DNA of 64,000 bases, taken from NCBI GenBank assembly GCA_903853895.1, contig CAINUX010000041.1, forward strand, positions 1 through 64,000, in the 5' to 3' direction. Positions 55,748-63,919 of this stretch are shown one piece after another (within the stretch, counting starts at the first letter, position 1; each line of letters begins with the position of its first letter). The translations under genes were made by a program, and so were the position numbers. The DNA comes from an uncultured beta proteobacterium (lineage in GTDB: Bacteria; Pseudomonadota; Gammaproteobacteria; Burkholderiales; Burkholderiaceae_C). The notes beneath the pieces were generated by a model. That model had not been told where the DNA came from. It was given only the letters and a program-made list of their open reading frames with translations, and did no database searches.

Positions 55748-56215
55748 ATGAGTTTTGTCACTGTGCTGAAGAGTGTCTTCACTGTTGCCGCTATGAGTTT
55801 GGTCGTGGCAGGTGCCGCCCAGGCTGCTGACCAGGGCACTGCCGCCGAAGCAGAGGCCATGGTCAAGAAGGCTGTGGCCTATGTCAAGGCCAATGGCCCC
55901 GAGAAAGCCGCCGAAGAGTTCACCAACGGCAAGACATTCAAGGACCGCGATTTGTATGTCGTGTACACCGAGTTCAATGGCAACGTGCTGGCCCATGGTG
56001 GCAACCCCAAGCTGGTGGGTAAAAACCTGACTGGAATGAAAGACTCGGAAGGCAACCCTTTCTTTCAGATGCTATTGGATTTGGCCAAGACCAAGGGGAA
56101 GGGCTGGTCGGGAAATTACCGTTTCATGAACCCGGCGACGCAGAAGCTTGAAGCCAAGGTTATGTACCTGGAGAGCATAGGTGATACTTATGTTGGTGTG
56201 GGTATTTATAAATAG
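55748..56215 (+). CDS. Secreted single Cache-like domain protein, paralogue 2
   Basis: This 155-residue paralogue of the protein just upstream has a signal peptide (cut after QAA near 27) and the same domain: FKDRDLYVVYTEFNGNVLAH, LVGKNLTGMKDSEGNPFF and WSGNYRFMNPATQKLEAKVM. The mature start ADQGTAAEAEAMVKKAVAY is shared almost exactly, so the pair came from a recent tandem duplication. aaggag lies before the ATG. A perfect FNR-type box and an 8-base palindrome gtctagac (55691-55698) lie upstream. It is probably a periplasmic binding partner of the chemoreceptor that follows 74 bases later. Confidence 0.82.
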   Translation: MSFVTVLKSVFTVAAMSLVVAGAAQAADQGTAAEAEAMVKKAVAYVKANGPEKAAEEFTNGKTFKDRDLYVVYTEFNGNVLAHGGNPKLVGKNLTGMKDSEGNPFFQMLLDLAKTKGKGWSGNYRFMNPATQKLEAKVMYLESIGDTYVGVGIYK

Positions 56216-56227
56216 TAAACAATCAAA

Positions 56228-56253
56228 CCACACTGCCTATCTTGGCGGTGTGG
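56228..56253 (+). other. Stem-loop between Cache gene and chemoreceptor gene
   Basis: A 10-bp stem (ccacactgcc with ggcggtgtgg, one T-G pair) with a 6-base loop lies 12 bases after the second Cache gene. No T run follows, so it may be a processing or attenuation site rather than a terminator. The downstream bases gccgatat (56259-56266) resemble a flagellar sigma-28 -10 element, but no -35 is seen. Confidence 0.4.
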
Positions 56254-56289
56254 AGATAGCCGATATGGCGTAGCAGTTGGAGCTTTCGA

Positions 56290-58053
56290 ATGAATATCCG
56301 TGACATGAGAATCGGCCTGCGTCTGGGTCTTGGCTTTGGCATGATCTTGCTGGTGGCCAGTATCCTTTTGGTTGGCACCCTTATCAGTAACGGCAACAGC
56401 AGGGCAACCGTGTTGGGCACTTTGCAGCGCGCTGCGGTCCAGCAGGACTTGGCCGAAGAAATGCGTCGCACGTTGCTCAGCAGCGCGGTCTCGGTTCGCA
56501 ACATGGGCTTGCAAACCAAGGTCGAGGCGGTGCAGAAGGACGAGGCAGAAGCCAAACGTCAGCGTGCCGCCTACTTGGCCGCCAAGAGCAAGCTGGAGGC
56601 CGATGGGCTGGGTGACAAAGAGCGTGAGCTCTTCAGCAACCTGGCCGACATTGACAGGCAAATGGATACGCAGTTCAAGGAAGCTGTGGATCTGTCAGCC
56701 CAGTTCAACACTGAGCAGGCGGGTGCGGTGATCACCGGCAAGATTGACCCCTTGCTGACCAAAGCCATGACCGAGCTGGCGACGTTCATTGCGTTGCAAA
56801 AGCAGCGCGCCAATGAAGCAACCGAACAGGCCAACGCAAGCAATCAGACCACGGTCAACATCATTGCAGGCGCCGGTGTCTTGGTTCTCGTGTTGGCGGG
56901 CTTGATGGCTTGGAGTCTCACCAATAGCATTACAAGGCCATTGAAAACCGCGCTCGAAGCCACAGGGCGCGTCGCCCAAGGTGACCTGGTGAGCGACATT
57001 CCCCAAGGGCACGCTAATAGTCGCGAGGAAACGCAGCTACTGCTGGCTGGATTGCTGGAAATGCGCAATGGGCTGGCACGCATGGTTAGCGAAGTGCGTT
57101 CTGGTGCTGAGAACATCTCTACTGGAGCCAACGAAATTGCAGCGGGCAATACCGATTTGTCACAGCGGACGGAAACCCAGGCCAGCAATCTGGAGGAAAC
57201 CGCGGCCTCCATGCAGGATCTGAGCAACAACGTCAAGAGCAACGCCGAGACCGCACGTCAGGCCAACCAGATGGCCAGCTCCGCCAGTTCTGCGGCTACC
57301 AAGGGAGGTGAAGTGGTGGGGCAGGTGATCACCACGATGGATGAAATCACGGCCGCTTCGCGCAAGATTGCGGACATCATCGGTGTTATTGATGGTATTG
57401 CTTTTCAGACCAATATCCTGGCGCTCAATGCTGCGGTTGAGGCCGCACGGGCCGGTGAGCAGGGCCGCGGGTTTGCGGTTGTTGCCAGCGAAGTACGCAG
57501 TTTGGCCGGGCGCTCGGCCGAGGCCGCCAAGGAAATCAAGAATCTGATTGGCGCCAGTGTCGAAAAAATCGAAACTGGTACCCGCTTGGTTGGCGCTGCA
57601 GGAAATTCGATGAACGATATCGTGTCCCAGGTTAAGAGAGTCGCGGACCTCATCGGCGAGATCAGTTCATCTGCCCATGAACAGACCAGCGGGATCGAGC
57701 AGGTCAACCAGGCGATCGTTCAACTGGATAATGTGACGCAGCAAAACGCAGCCCTGGTGGAGGAAGCTGCGGCAGCGGCGGACAGTCTGAATCAGCAGGC
57801 CGGTCGTATGGTTGAAGTCGTGAGCATATTCAAATTGGGTGGGAATGCTGTGGCCGCTCCCAGTCGACCCAGCTATCGTTCCGTAGGTAAGAAACCGCAG
57901 GCACTTGCACCGCGCAAACCGGCACCTGCTTTGGCACGACCGTCCGCTACTCCGAGCCGCGTTGCCGCGAAGCCGGTGGCCACTCCCAAACGATTGGCAC
58001 CTGCTGCCGCCAAGCCAGCAGCAGGTGGAAATGACGATTGGGAGACTTTCTAG
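56290..58053 (+). CDS. Methyl-accepting chemotaxis protein with CheR-binding tail
   Basis: This 587-residue chemoreceptor has a helix (about 13-32), a periplasmic four-helix-bundle sensor (about 35-190), a second helix (190-212), a HAMP domain (about 212-265), and the cytosolic signalling hairpin. The conserved tip is [20 protein letters not shown]. Helices with Gln/Glu methylation patterns flank it. The C-terminal 75 residues are Ala/Pro/Lys-rich and end in DDWETF, the pentapeptide type that tethers CheR or CheB. No Cache domain is built in, which makes the two secreted Cache proteins upstream attractive partners (inference). Confidence 0.94.
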   Translation: MNIRDMRIGLRLGLGFGMILLVASILLVGTLISNGNSRATVLGTLQRAAVQQDLAEEMRRTLLSSAVSVRNMGLQTKVEAVQKDEAEAKRQRAAYLAAKSKLEADGLGDKERELFSNLADIDRQMDTQFKEAVDLSAQFNTEQAGAVITGKIDPLLTKAMTELATFIALQKQRANEATEQANASNQTTVNIIAGAGVLVLVLAGLMAWSLTNSITRPLKTALEATGRVAQGDLVSDIPQGHANSREETQLLLAGLLEMRNGLARMVSEVRSGAENISTGANEIAAGNTDLSQRTETQASNLEETAASMQDLSNNVKSNAETARQANQMASSASSAATKGGEVVGQVITTMDEITAASRKIADIIGVIDGIAFQTNILALNAAVEAARAGEQGRGFAVVASEVRSLAGRSAEAAKEIKNLIGASVEKIETGTRLVGAAGNSMNDIVSQVKRVADLIGEISSSAHEQTSGIEQVNQAIVQLDNVTQQNAALVEEAAAAADSLNQQAGRMVEVVSIFKLGGNAVAAPSRPSYRSVGKKPQALAPRKPAPALARPSATPSRVAAKPVATPKRLAPAAAKPAAGGNDDWETF

Positions 58054-58061
58054 TCCGCTTT

Positions 58062-59417
58062 TCAGATGCCGGGTGTGGCTAGGTAAGCTGCCAAATCGGC
58101 TGCTTGCGGTGCACCTATCGTGGCCGACAGGAAGCCCATTCCACCAATATTGCGGCTGATGGCGCTTTCAATGGTGGCGGATGAGCTGGCCCCATTGAGA
58201 ATCTTGCTGCCATTGAGTGCCGGGTTTGCTCCGTGGCACGCCGCGCAATTGGCGGCATATAGCGTCTTGCCAGTAGTGGGGGACGCTGGAGTTGGGGCTG
58301 GAGCTGGAGCTGGAGCTGGAGCTGGAGCTGGAGCTGGAGCTGGGGTGGTCGAGGCTACTGTGGGGTTCGCCAGGTAGGCGCTGATGTCTGTGGCCTGTTG
58401 CGAGGCGATGGTTGCTGACAAATAGCCCATGCCGCCCTTGTTGCCACTAATGGCACTCAATATTTTGGATGGGTTGTTGGCCCCTTTCAATATGCTGCTG
58501 ATATTTTGCGACGTGTTTGTTCCGTGGCATGAGGAGCAGTTTGCAGCGTAGAGCGTCTTGCCGGAAAGGGCCGATGCGGTTGACACCGGTGTGGGGGTCG
58601 TCGTCGTTGTTCCGCAAATGGGAACTACATCGGCGGCCTTACGTTTTCTCTCATCGTGATCCTCGCTGTCGTTGTCGTCACGCTCCGAATCGTCTGATGT
58701 CCTGCGCACATCTGCCAATTGGGTGACCAATGCATCGTTGATGTTGCTGTCTTTAATGTGTTCGGCCTCGCTGGCAGACTTGCCGGCAATACATGCGCTG
58801 TTGGCTTCAGCGGTGTTGGTTTCCTTTGATTTTTGGTTGCTGAGTACCAAAAGTCGTGCGATATCCCCGGCTTTTTTGTGTTCGCTGCTGCTTGCGCGCC
58901 TGGCAATGAAATCATCAAACATGGAGATGCTGAGCCCGGTCTGAGACTGGACATAGCTCTCGGCGGCTTGAATGCTGATCTTGTCCTTGTCCATTTTGGC
59001 CTGCACCATGGTGGTCAACGGGCTGATCACACTGAGTTTTCCGGCCGGAGCGGTCATGGTGTACGGGGTTTTTACCGCACCGGTGTCCGCGTCGGTAGCG
59101 TCCCTGCCAACAACGGCAATCAATCGGGTTGTTGCCAGCGCGGCCGAAGGAATTGCAAGGGTCACTTTCCCATTGGCATCCGTGTAGGCCTGGGTTTCCC
59201 CTGCATCGCACTGTCCATTGCCGTTGCTGTCGACACAAACAAGGGCATTGCGAATCAGGCCGTCCATGACGGTGACCGTTACCTCGGTCGTCGCGGTGAC
59301 CGCGCCAGAGCTTGCCGTGCTACCACCACCGCCTCCGCCTCCGCCACCGCAAGCGGTAAGTGTGGCTACTGCCACGCCGACGAGGCTGAGAGCGAGAAGG
59401 GGAAATCCGTATTTCAT
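58062..59417 (-). CDS. Dihaem cytochrome c lipoprotein with Ala-Pro spacer
   Basis: This 451-residue exported lipoprotein has the lipobox LTAC (Cys23), followed by a run of nine Gly. A domain with CVDSNGNGQCDAGETQAYTD (residues about 51-70) resembles a carboxypeptidase-regulatory/EF-hand-like calcium motif. Two short cytochrome c domains near residues 293 and 391 carry CSSCH and CAACH, each followed by a GGMG motif supplying the distal Met. They are joined by a (Ala-Pro) spacer coded by seven GGAGCT units on the + strand (58300-58341). The ATG at 59417 is set by the lipobox leader. It may pass electrons at the outer membrane; partners are unknown. It is divergent from the DUF6502-like gene. 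Confidence 0.85.
   Translation of the reverse strand: MKYGFPLLALSLVGVAVATLTACGGGGGGGGGSTASSGAVTATTEVTVTVMDGLIRNALVCVDSNGNGQCDAGETQAYTDANGKVTLAIPSAALATTRLIAVVGRDATDADTGAVKTPYTMTAPAGKLSVISPLTTMVQAKMDKDKISIQAAESYVQSQTGLSISMFDDFIARRASSSEHKKAGDIARLLVLSNQKSKETNTAEANSACIAGKSASEAEHIKDSNINDALVTQLADVRRTSDDSERDDNDSEDHDERKRKAADVVPICGTTTTTPTPVSTASALSGKTLYAANCSSCHGTNTSQNISSILKGANNPSKILSAISGNKGGMGYLSATIASQQATDISAYLANPTVASTTPAPAPAPAPAPAPAPAPTPASPTTGKTLYAANCAACHGANPALNGSKILNGASSSATIESAISRNIGGMGFLSATIGAPQAADLAAYLATPGI
58300..58341 (+). repeat. Hexamer microsatellite, seven GGAGCT units
   Basis: Seven perfect tandem copies of ggagct, read antisense, encode the Ala-Pro spacer between the two haem domains. Slippage would change the spacer by two residues per unit without a frameshift. 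Confidence 0.9.
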
Positions 59418-59601
59418 CGTGATGCTCCTGTAAAAAGATGGTGTGACTATATTTAATTTAGGGAAAAAATACCTTAAAACAAGCTTAAGAGGATAAATCA
59501 AAAAAGCGACGTTGTATTTCAATTTGGGAAAAATACCCATAAAATGCGTGTAACAGTCTGTGCCCGCGCCATGCGGGCGTACACGGCAATGCACAAAATC
59601 C

Positions 59602-60546
59602 ATGATTGAAGATCCAGGTCAAGGCGACTCGAATGCTGAAGTCACCCCTTCAACCGCAGTAGGGCTGCCAGAGCCTGCACTGGCGGCGGATGCCATTGCG
59701 CGCGTGCTGCAACCGCTCGCCCGCCTGATGATTGACCATGGGTTGCAGTTGCCGTCGATGGTTGAGTTGCTCAAGAAGGCCTTGGTGGATGAGGCGGCAC
59801 GCGCCTACGGGGTGGCCGATAAAGGCAGTTCGGACACCCGTATTTCGCTACTGACCGGAGTCCATCGCAAGGATGTCAAGCGCTTGCGTATCGCACCGCA
59901 GGTCGACATCGATGCAACCCCGTTGGTGCCTTTGGCGGCGACCGTGGTGGCCTGCTGGATCAGTGAACCGAGGTTCCTGAATGCGGACCAGACGGCCAGA
60001 CCTTTGGCGCGCACGCCGGGTAGAGGACTGCCAGGCGAGCCAGACTTTACGTCGCTGGTGGCCGAGGTGAGTCGTGATGTGGGCGCGCGCGCAGTGCTCG
60101 ACGAGTTGGTCCGTCTGGGCGTGGTCGAGGTGCGTGACGATGGTTTTGTTGTCCTCAGGACCAACGGGTTTGTCCCCCGCGAGGGCCTGAGAGAGTCTTT
60201 CCATTTTTTGGCGGCCAATGTCAGTGAGCACCTCAACGCTGCGGTACACAACCTGGCGCCGGATCGCACGACCCCACCCAAGCTCGAACAAAGCGCGTTT
60301 TCACAGAACTTGACGGGGGCGCAGGTCGAGCAACTCCAGCAACTCGCTCGCCGTCTGTGGTCTAAGGCTCTACAGCAGTTTTTACAGACCGCTACGGTTG
60401 CCGAGGAGCGCAGCGAAGGCGTGTCTGGGGCTAAATACCGCGTCCACTTCGGCGTCTATTTCAATGACACGCTGCAAAGCAGTCCTGCAGAGGCCGCGCT
60501 GCCCGGCGTGGTCGTGCAAAAGAACAAAAGGAAAAAGAAATCATGA
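59602..60546 (+). CDS. DUF6502-like protein
   Basis: This 314-residue cytosolic protein appears to start with a winged-helix-like region (LARLMIDHGLQLPSMVELLK, then ISLLTGVHRKDVKRLR near 80-96). A middle part contains DVGARAVLDELVRLGVVEVR, and the tail is strongly basic (QKNKRKKKS). This fits DUF6502, a family thought to contain DNA-binding helices but without a known role. The start at 59602 is chosen by similarity of layout; an earlier codon at 59560 is possible. It overlaps the DUF5666 gene by four bases (atga), so the two are co-translated. Confidence 0.75.
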   Translation: MIEDPGQGDSNAEVTPSTAVGLPEPALAADAIARVLQPLARLMIDHGLQLPSMVELLKKALVDEAARAYGVADKGSSDTRISLLTGVHRKDVKRLRIAPQVDIDATPLVPLAATVVACWISEPRFLNADQTARPLARTPGRGLPGEPDFTSLVAEVSRDVGARAVLDELVRLGVVEVRDDGFVVLRTNGFVPREGLRESFHFLAANVSEHLNAAVHNLAPDRTTPPKLEQSAFSQNLTGAQVEQLQQLARRLWSKALQQFLQTATVAEERSEGVSGAKYRVHFGVYFNDTLQSSPAEAALPGVVVQKNKRKKKS

Positions 60547-61688
60547 ATCGTCAATCTGCGTTGGATACAGATATCAGCAGGCGTAGCTTTTTGTCTTTGG
60601 CCGTGGCCGGGTTGACCGGTTGTGGAGGAGGCCTGGATATTGGGGTCCAGACGGCCATGCGCCCGGGTACCGGCGGTACAGGACTGTTTGTGCAGGGTTC
60701 AATTTCAGGTTTTGGCAGTGTGATCGTCAACGGTATCCGTTTCGACGACACATCGGCGACGGTGCAGCTCGACGGCATACTCGCCAGCGCACAGGACTTG
60801 CGTCTGGGCATGGTGGTTGATGTTCAGGGCTCACGCGGTGCCGACCTGACGCTGGGTGTTGCCAACGCGATTGAGGTCTGGTCGATTGCACAGGGTGTGG
60901 TTTCGCAGGTTCAGGGTGGGCAATTCAAGGTCGCCGGCATGTTGGTGCAGGCCGATGCCGCAACTGTTTTTGACGGTGTCAGCTCTGCGGCTGCTTTGGT
61001 CAACGGCATGCGAGTGGCAGTCTGGGGCCTGCAGAGTGGGATCGATGGCGGCCGTTGGACGGCGACGCGTGTGTCGCTGGTGTCAGCTACGGCGGTGGTG
61101 TGCACCGGTATTGTTAGCGTGGTGGGCACGCTCAATGGTCTGGCTCTCTCGGGAGCGAAAGCGGCGAGCCTGATCCCGGGACAACTTGTACGGGTCCAGG
61201 GGCAGTTGTCGCCTTCCGGCACCAGCGTACAAGTCGATAGCTTCAAACTGCTGGGTTTACAAAGTGGCAGTGTGCCGCAGGGCGATGTCGAAATTGAAGG
61301 ACTGGTTACCGCGTTGTTGTCAGGCAGCCGCTTTATGCTGGGCAATGTAGAGGTGGATGCCAGTAGCGCAAGCTTGGTCGCATCCTACAAGGCGCTGTCC
61401 ATTGGGCAGCGTATTGAGGTTGAGGGCATTTGGCAGGGCCAGGTGCTCAAGGCAGTATTGTTTGAAGTGGAGAGTGAACAAGTTCTCGATGAAGCCGACA
61501 TCGAAGCCAGGATCGAACAATTCGCCAGCATTGCCAATTTTGTGGTGCGGGGTCAGCGCTGCAACGCCAGCTCGGCGGTCATCAGCAAGGGCGTGGCGGC
61601 GGACCTCAAGGTGGGGGTCAAGGTCAAGCTCAGGGGCACCAAAGCGGGTGACGTCCTGATGGTGACAGCGCTGGAAATTGACAACTGA
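60543..61688 (+). CDS. Tat-exported lipoprotein with DUF5666 repeats
   Basis: This 381-residue protein has the twin-arginine signal SRRSFLSLAVAG (13-24) and a lipobox LTGC (Cys28), an unusual Tat-lipoprotein combination. The mature part is a chain of small beta-domains of the DUF5666 type: VQGSISGFGSVIVNGIRFDD, AQGVVSQVQGGQFKVAGMLV, IEGLVTALLSGSRFMLGNVE and a last one near 325-381. These resemble OB-like folds that bind surface ligands, but the family has no set function. It is coupled to the DUF6502-like gene, and its stop lies 92 bases from the convergent apbE gene. Confidence 0.8.
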   Translation: MNRQSALDTDISRRSFLSLAVAGLTGCGGGLDIGVQTAMRPGTGGTGLFVQGSISGFGSVIVNGIRFDDTSATVQLDGILASAQDLRLGMVVDVQGSRGADLTLGVANAIEVWSIAQGVVSQVQGGQFKVAGMLVQADAATVFDGVSSAAALVNGMRVAVWGLQSGIDGGRWTATRVSLVSATAVVCTGIVSVVGTLNGLALSGAKAASLIPGQLVRVQGQLSPSGTSVQVDSFKLLGLQSGSVPQGDVEIEGLVTALLSGSRFMLGNVEVDASSASLVASYKALSIGQRIEVEGIWQGQVLKAVLFEVESEQVLDEADIEARIEQFASIANFVVRGQRCNASSAVISKGVAADLKVGVKVKLRGTKAGDVLMVTALEIDN

Positions 61689-61751
61689 GCAACGACGGGA
61701 CCGCGTGCGGGGCAGCGGCCCGCTGCGGAGTTTATGAGAAAAGCGGCTGCT

Positions 61752-61793
61752 AGCCCTCGTAAGATGGGTGTGTACAGCTACTAATTTTGTAGC
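61752..61793 (+). repeat. 42-nt dispersed element, copy 10 (apbE 3' end)
   Basis: The copy reads agccctcg, 17 nt, gctac, 7 nt, gtagc, with perfectly paired arms. Its complement supplies the final LQN codons and the stop codon of apbE. Confidence 0.85.
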
Positions 61794-62701
61794 GTTAGTC
61801 CGTCGTACCGCATGGCCAGGTAGCGCACGCCTTGGGCTGACAGCCAGTCCAGCGCGTCAGCCTCCTTGAGCATGGCAATGGTGGTGAGGGCGCCTGCGGT
61901 GGTGGTGTTGGCCGCCAACACACTGACCGACTGCCAGTACGTTACCGGCCAGCCGGTGTGCGGATTGAGAACATGGCAGTAGCGCCTGCCGTCTTGTATG
62001 AAAAAACGCTCGTAGTCGCCGCTGGTGGCCAGGCCACCTTGCTGCAGTGCCAGCACGGCGAGCGAGGGTTTACCGCTGGCCGTGTCGGGCCGCGGATGCT
62101 GGATCTCGATTTGCCAGGCCGTGTCGTTCTGCAGCTCGGGCAGGGCCCGCGCTCCCAGCGCATGCAGATCGCCCCCCAGGTTTACCAACGCATGGCGCAT
62201 GCCATGACTGTGCAGAACAGCGGCGGCACGGTCGGCGGCGTACTCCTTGCCAAAGCCGCCAAAGTCCAGCTCCATGCCCGGCAGTGTCAGACGCACGGCT
62301 GAGCCGCTGCGCTCCACCTTGTCCCATCCCACCCGCGCCAGCACGGCCTGCAGAACCGCAGGCTCTGGCAGGCGCGCGGCACGGAAGTCCCAAGCCTGGC
62401 GCAGCACGCCTGATGTGATGTCGAACAGGCCGCCGCTCATGAGCCACAGAGAGTGCGCAAACCCAAGCAGGTCGGCTGTCTCGGCATCCACGTCGATGAC
62501 CGCACCCCCAGCGGACTGATTGATGCGGCTGACGATACTGTCCTCGCGGTAGCGCGAGTACTTGTGTTCTATGCGCTGGACTTCCGTGATCGCTTCGGCG
62601 GCCGCCTGGCGCATGGCGCGTTCGTCCTGGCCATCCATCTGGATGGAGCAGGGCGAGGCCATGGCCCGGAAGTCAAATCGCAGTGTGCGCCAGCGTTTCA
62701 T
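61781..62701 (-). CDS. apbE: FAD:protein FMN transferase (ApbE family)
   Basis: ApbE enzymes move FMN from FAD onto a Thr or Ser of target proteins. The 306-residue protein has YSRYREDSIVSRIN, GFAHSLWLMSGGLFDIT, GGFGKEYAADRAA, LVNLGGDLHA, ATSGDYERFF and HVLNPHTGWPV in the family order. Two points are odd. The metal-site motif usually reading ADALxT is AGALTT here (Asp replaced by Gly). No signal peptide or lipobox is visible at the N-terminus (MKRWRTLRFDFRAMASPCSI), although most relatives act in the periplasm. It is nine bases downstream of the DUF3570 gene. The last codons and stop lie in a copy of the 42-nt element. Confidence 0.9.
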   Translation of the reverse strand: MKRWRTLRFDFRAMASPCSIQMDGQDERAMRQAAAEAITEVQRIEHKYSRYREDSIVSRINQSAGGAVIDVDAETADLLGFAHSLWLMSGGLFDITSGVLRQAWDFRAARLPEPAVLQAVLARVGWDKVERSGSAVRLTLPGMELDFGGFGKEYAADRAAAVLHSHGMRHALVNLGGDLHALGARALPELQNDTAWQIEIQHPRPDTASGKPSLAVLALQQGGLATSGDYERFFIQDGRRYCHVLNPHTGWPVTYWQSVSVLAANTTTAGALTTIAMLKEADALDWLSAQGVRYLAMRYDGLTLQN

Positions 62702-62710
62702 ACCCCAATT

Positions 62711-63907
62711 TTAAAACCTGCGTGTGAGTCCGATCTGCACGAACTGGGCGTTGAACGGGTCCAACCCCGGGCTGCCCTTGCCGCTCAGGTACAGATCCGC
62801 AGACTGGCGGTAGGTTTCGACTTTAAGGTCCACCGCCGTGTCGGGTGTGATGGCGTAGGCAATTTTCATGGACAGCGTGACCGCACCAAAAGAGGCCAGC
62901 CGCTGGTCCGCTGATTTATAGCCCTTCAAACCCATGACCCGCATCAGCGTGCCAAATCCGTCGTACTGACCCCGGGCGTTGAGCACTGGGTCAAAGTAGA
63001 AGTTGGCTGCCTGCTGGCTGTAGTAGCGCAAACCCGGTGTGAAGGTCAACTTGCCAACGGGTTGTACCCAGTCCTGGCCAAAGGTGTGCGACTGCACGCC
63101 AAAGGTGTCGCTGTAGTAGCGGTAGCTCGTACGCAGGGACGCATCAAACGGCTCCAGGTAGTGGTTCCAGCGCGCCAGCGCGATCCAGGTGTCGCGCTGG
63201 TTGGGGCGCAGGTCGTAGGACTTGTACGGGTCGTTGAAGTAGCCGCTGCCGACGCCGCGCGTGAGGTTGAACTGGACGATGTCGGTGGGCGTCAACACCT
63301 GCGTGATGCCGCCCATGAATTCCTGGGTGTTCTTGTGTTCGTTGATGGCGGTGTTGATGCCACTGGCGGTGTTGTCGATGGTGTCGCTGGCAGCGCCAAA
63401 CCCCAGGGTCCAGGTGCGGTTGTTGTCGTCGCTGGACCAGCGCGCGTCCAGGCCCAGTGCCGTGGATTGGTAGTCGTTTTCGTTGGAATAGGCTACGCTG
63501 GCCGAGAGGGCCGAGCGCGCCATGTAGCGGGTGATCTTGACATCGCCGGCCTTGCGCTCGTCGCTCATGCCGAGTTTTCCGCCGCTGCTGGCGCCCGACT
63601 TCTGCGTGTGCGCATAGGGCGTAGCGCCGGAGACGTTGTCGACCACGCCGGAGGCCTCGATGGACCAGTCGCCGGCGATGGGTGCCTGCACGTACACCTG
63701 GGGTGCCGTGGCCTTGATGCGGTCCCAGCCGGGCTGGCTGTCACTGTAGCTGCCGTACTTGACGGCAATGGTAGTCTTTTCAGGGGCCGTTTCGGCGGCA
63801 GCCGAGGTGGACGCGGTTGCCGCCAGTGTTGCCAGGCCTGGCAACAGCAAAGTGGCCAGCAGCACGCCTTTGGCGGTTTGAGGGCTTGGGGTGTTGTGTG
63901 TGCTCAT
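62711..63907 (-). CDS. DUF3570 outer-membrane protein with SGAT motif
   Basis: This 398-residue exported protein has a signal peptide (hydrophobic core VLLATLLLPGLATLAAT, about 15-31) and alternating strands ending in GLTRRF, as in a beta-barrel. Near the N-terminus, residues 90-97 read DNVSGATP. This matches the D-x2-S/T-G-A-T/S target of ApbE flavin transferases and strongly resembles the flavinylated site of NqrB (SGATP). The apbE gene follows directly and a DUF4266 gene precedes it. I infer that Thr96 could carry FMN; the family role is unknown, so this is a testable hypothesis. Confidence 0.85.
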   Translation of the reverse strand: MSTHNTPSPQTAKGVLLATLLLPGLATLAATASTSAAAETAPEKTTIAVKYGSYSDSQPGWDRIKATAPQVYVQAPIAGDWSIEASGVVDNVSGATPYAHTQKSGASSGGKLGMSDERKAGDVKITRYMARSALSASVAYSNENDYQSTALGLDARWSSDDNNRTWTLGFGAASDTIDNTASGINTAINEHKNTQEFMGGITQVLTPTDIVQFNLTRGVGSGYFNDPYKSYDLRPNQRDTWIALARWNHYLEPFDASLRTSYRYYSDTFGVQSHTFGQDWVQPVGKLTFTPGLRYYSQQAANFYFDPVLNARGQYDGFGTLMRVMGLKGYKSADQRLASFGAVTLSMKIAYAITPDTAVDLKVETYRQSADLYLSGKGSPGLDPFNAQFVQIGLTRRF

Positions 63908-63919
63908 CGTCTTGATCTC

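Noticed and set aside
58956..58997. A tagctctcgg run in the dihaem lipoprotein gene
   Set aside because: The first block resembles copy 5 of the dispersed element, but the gctat and final agc blocks are absent at the required positions.
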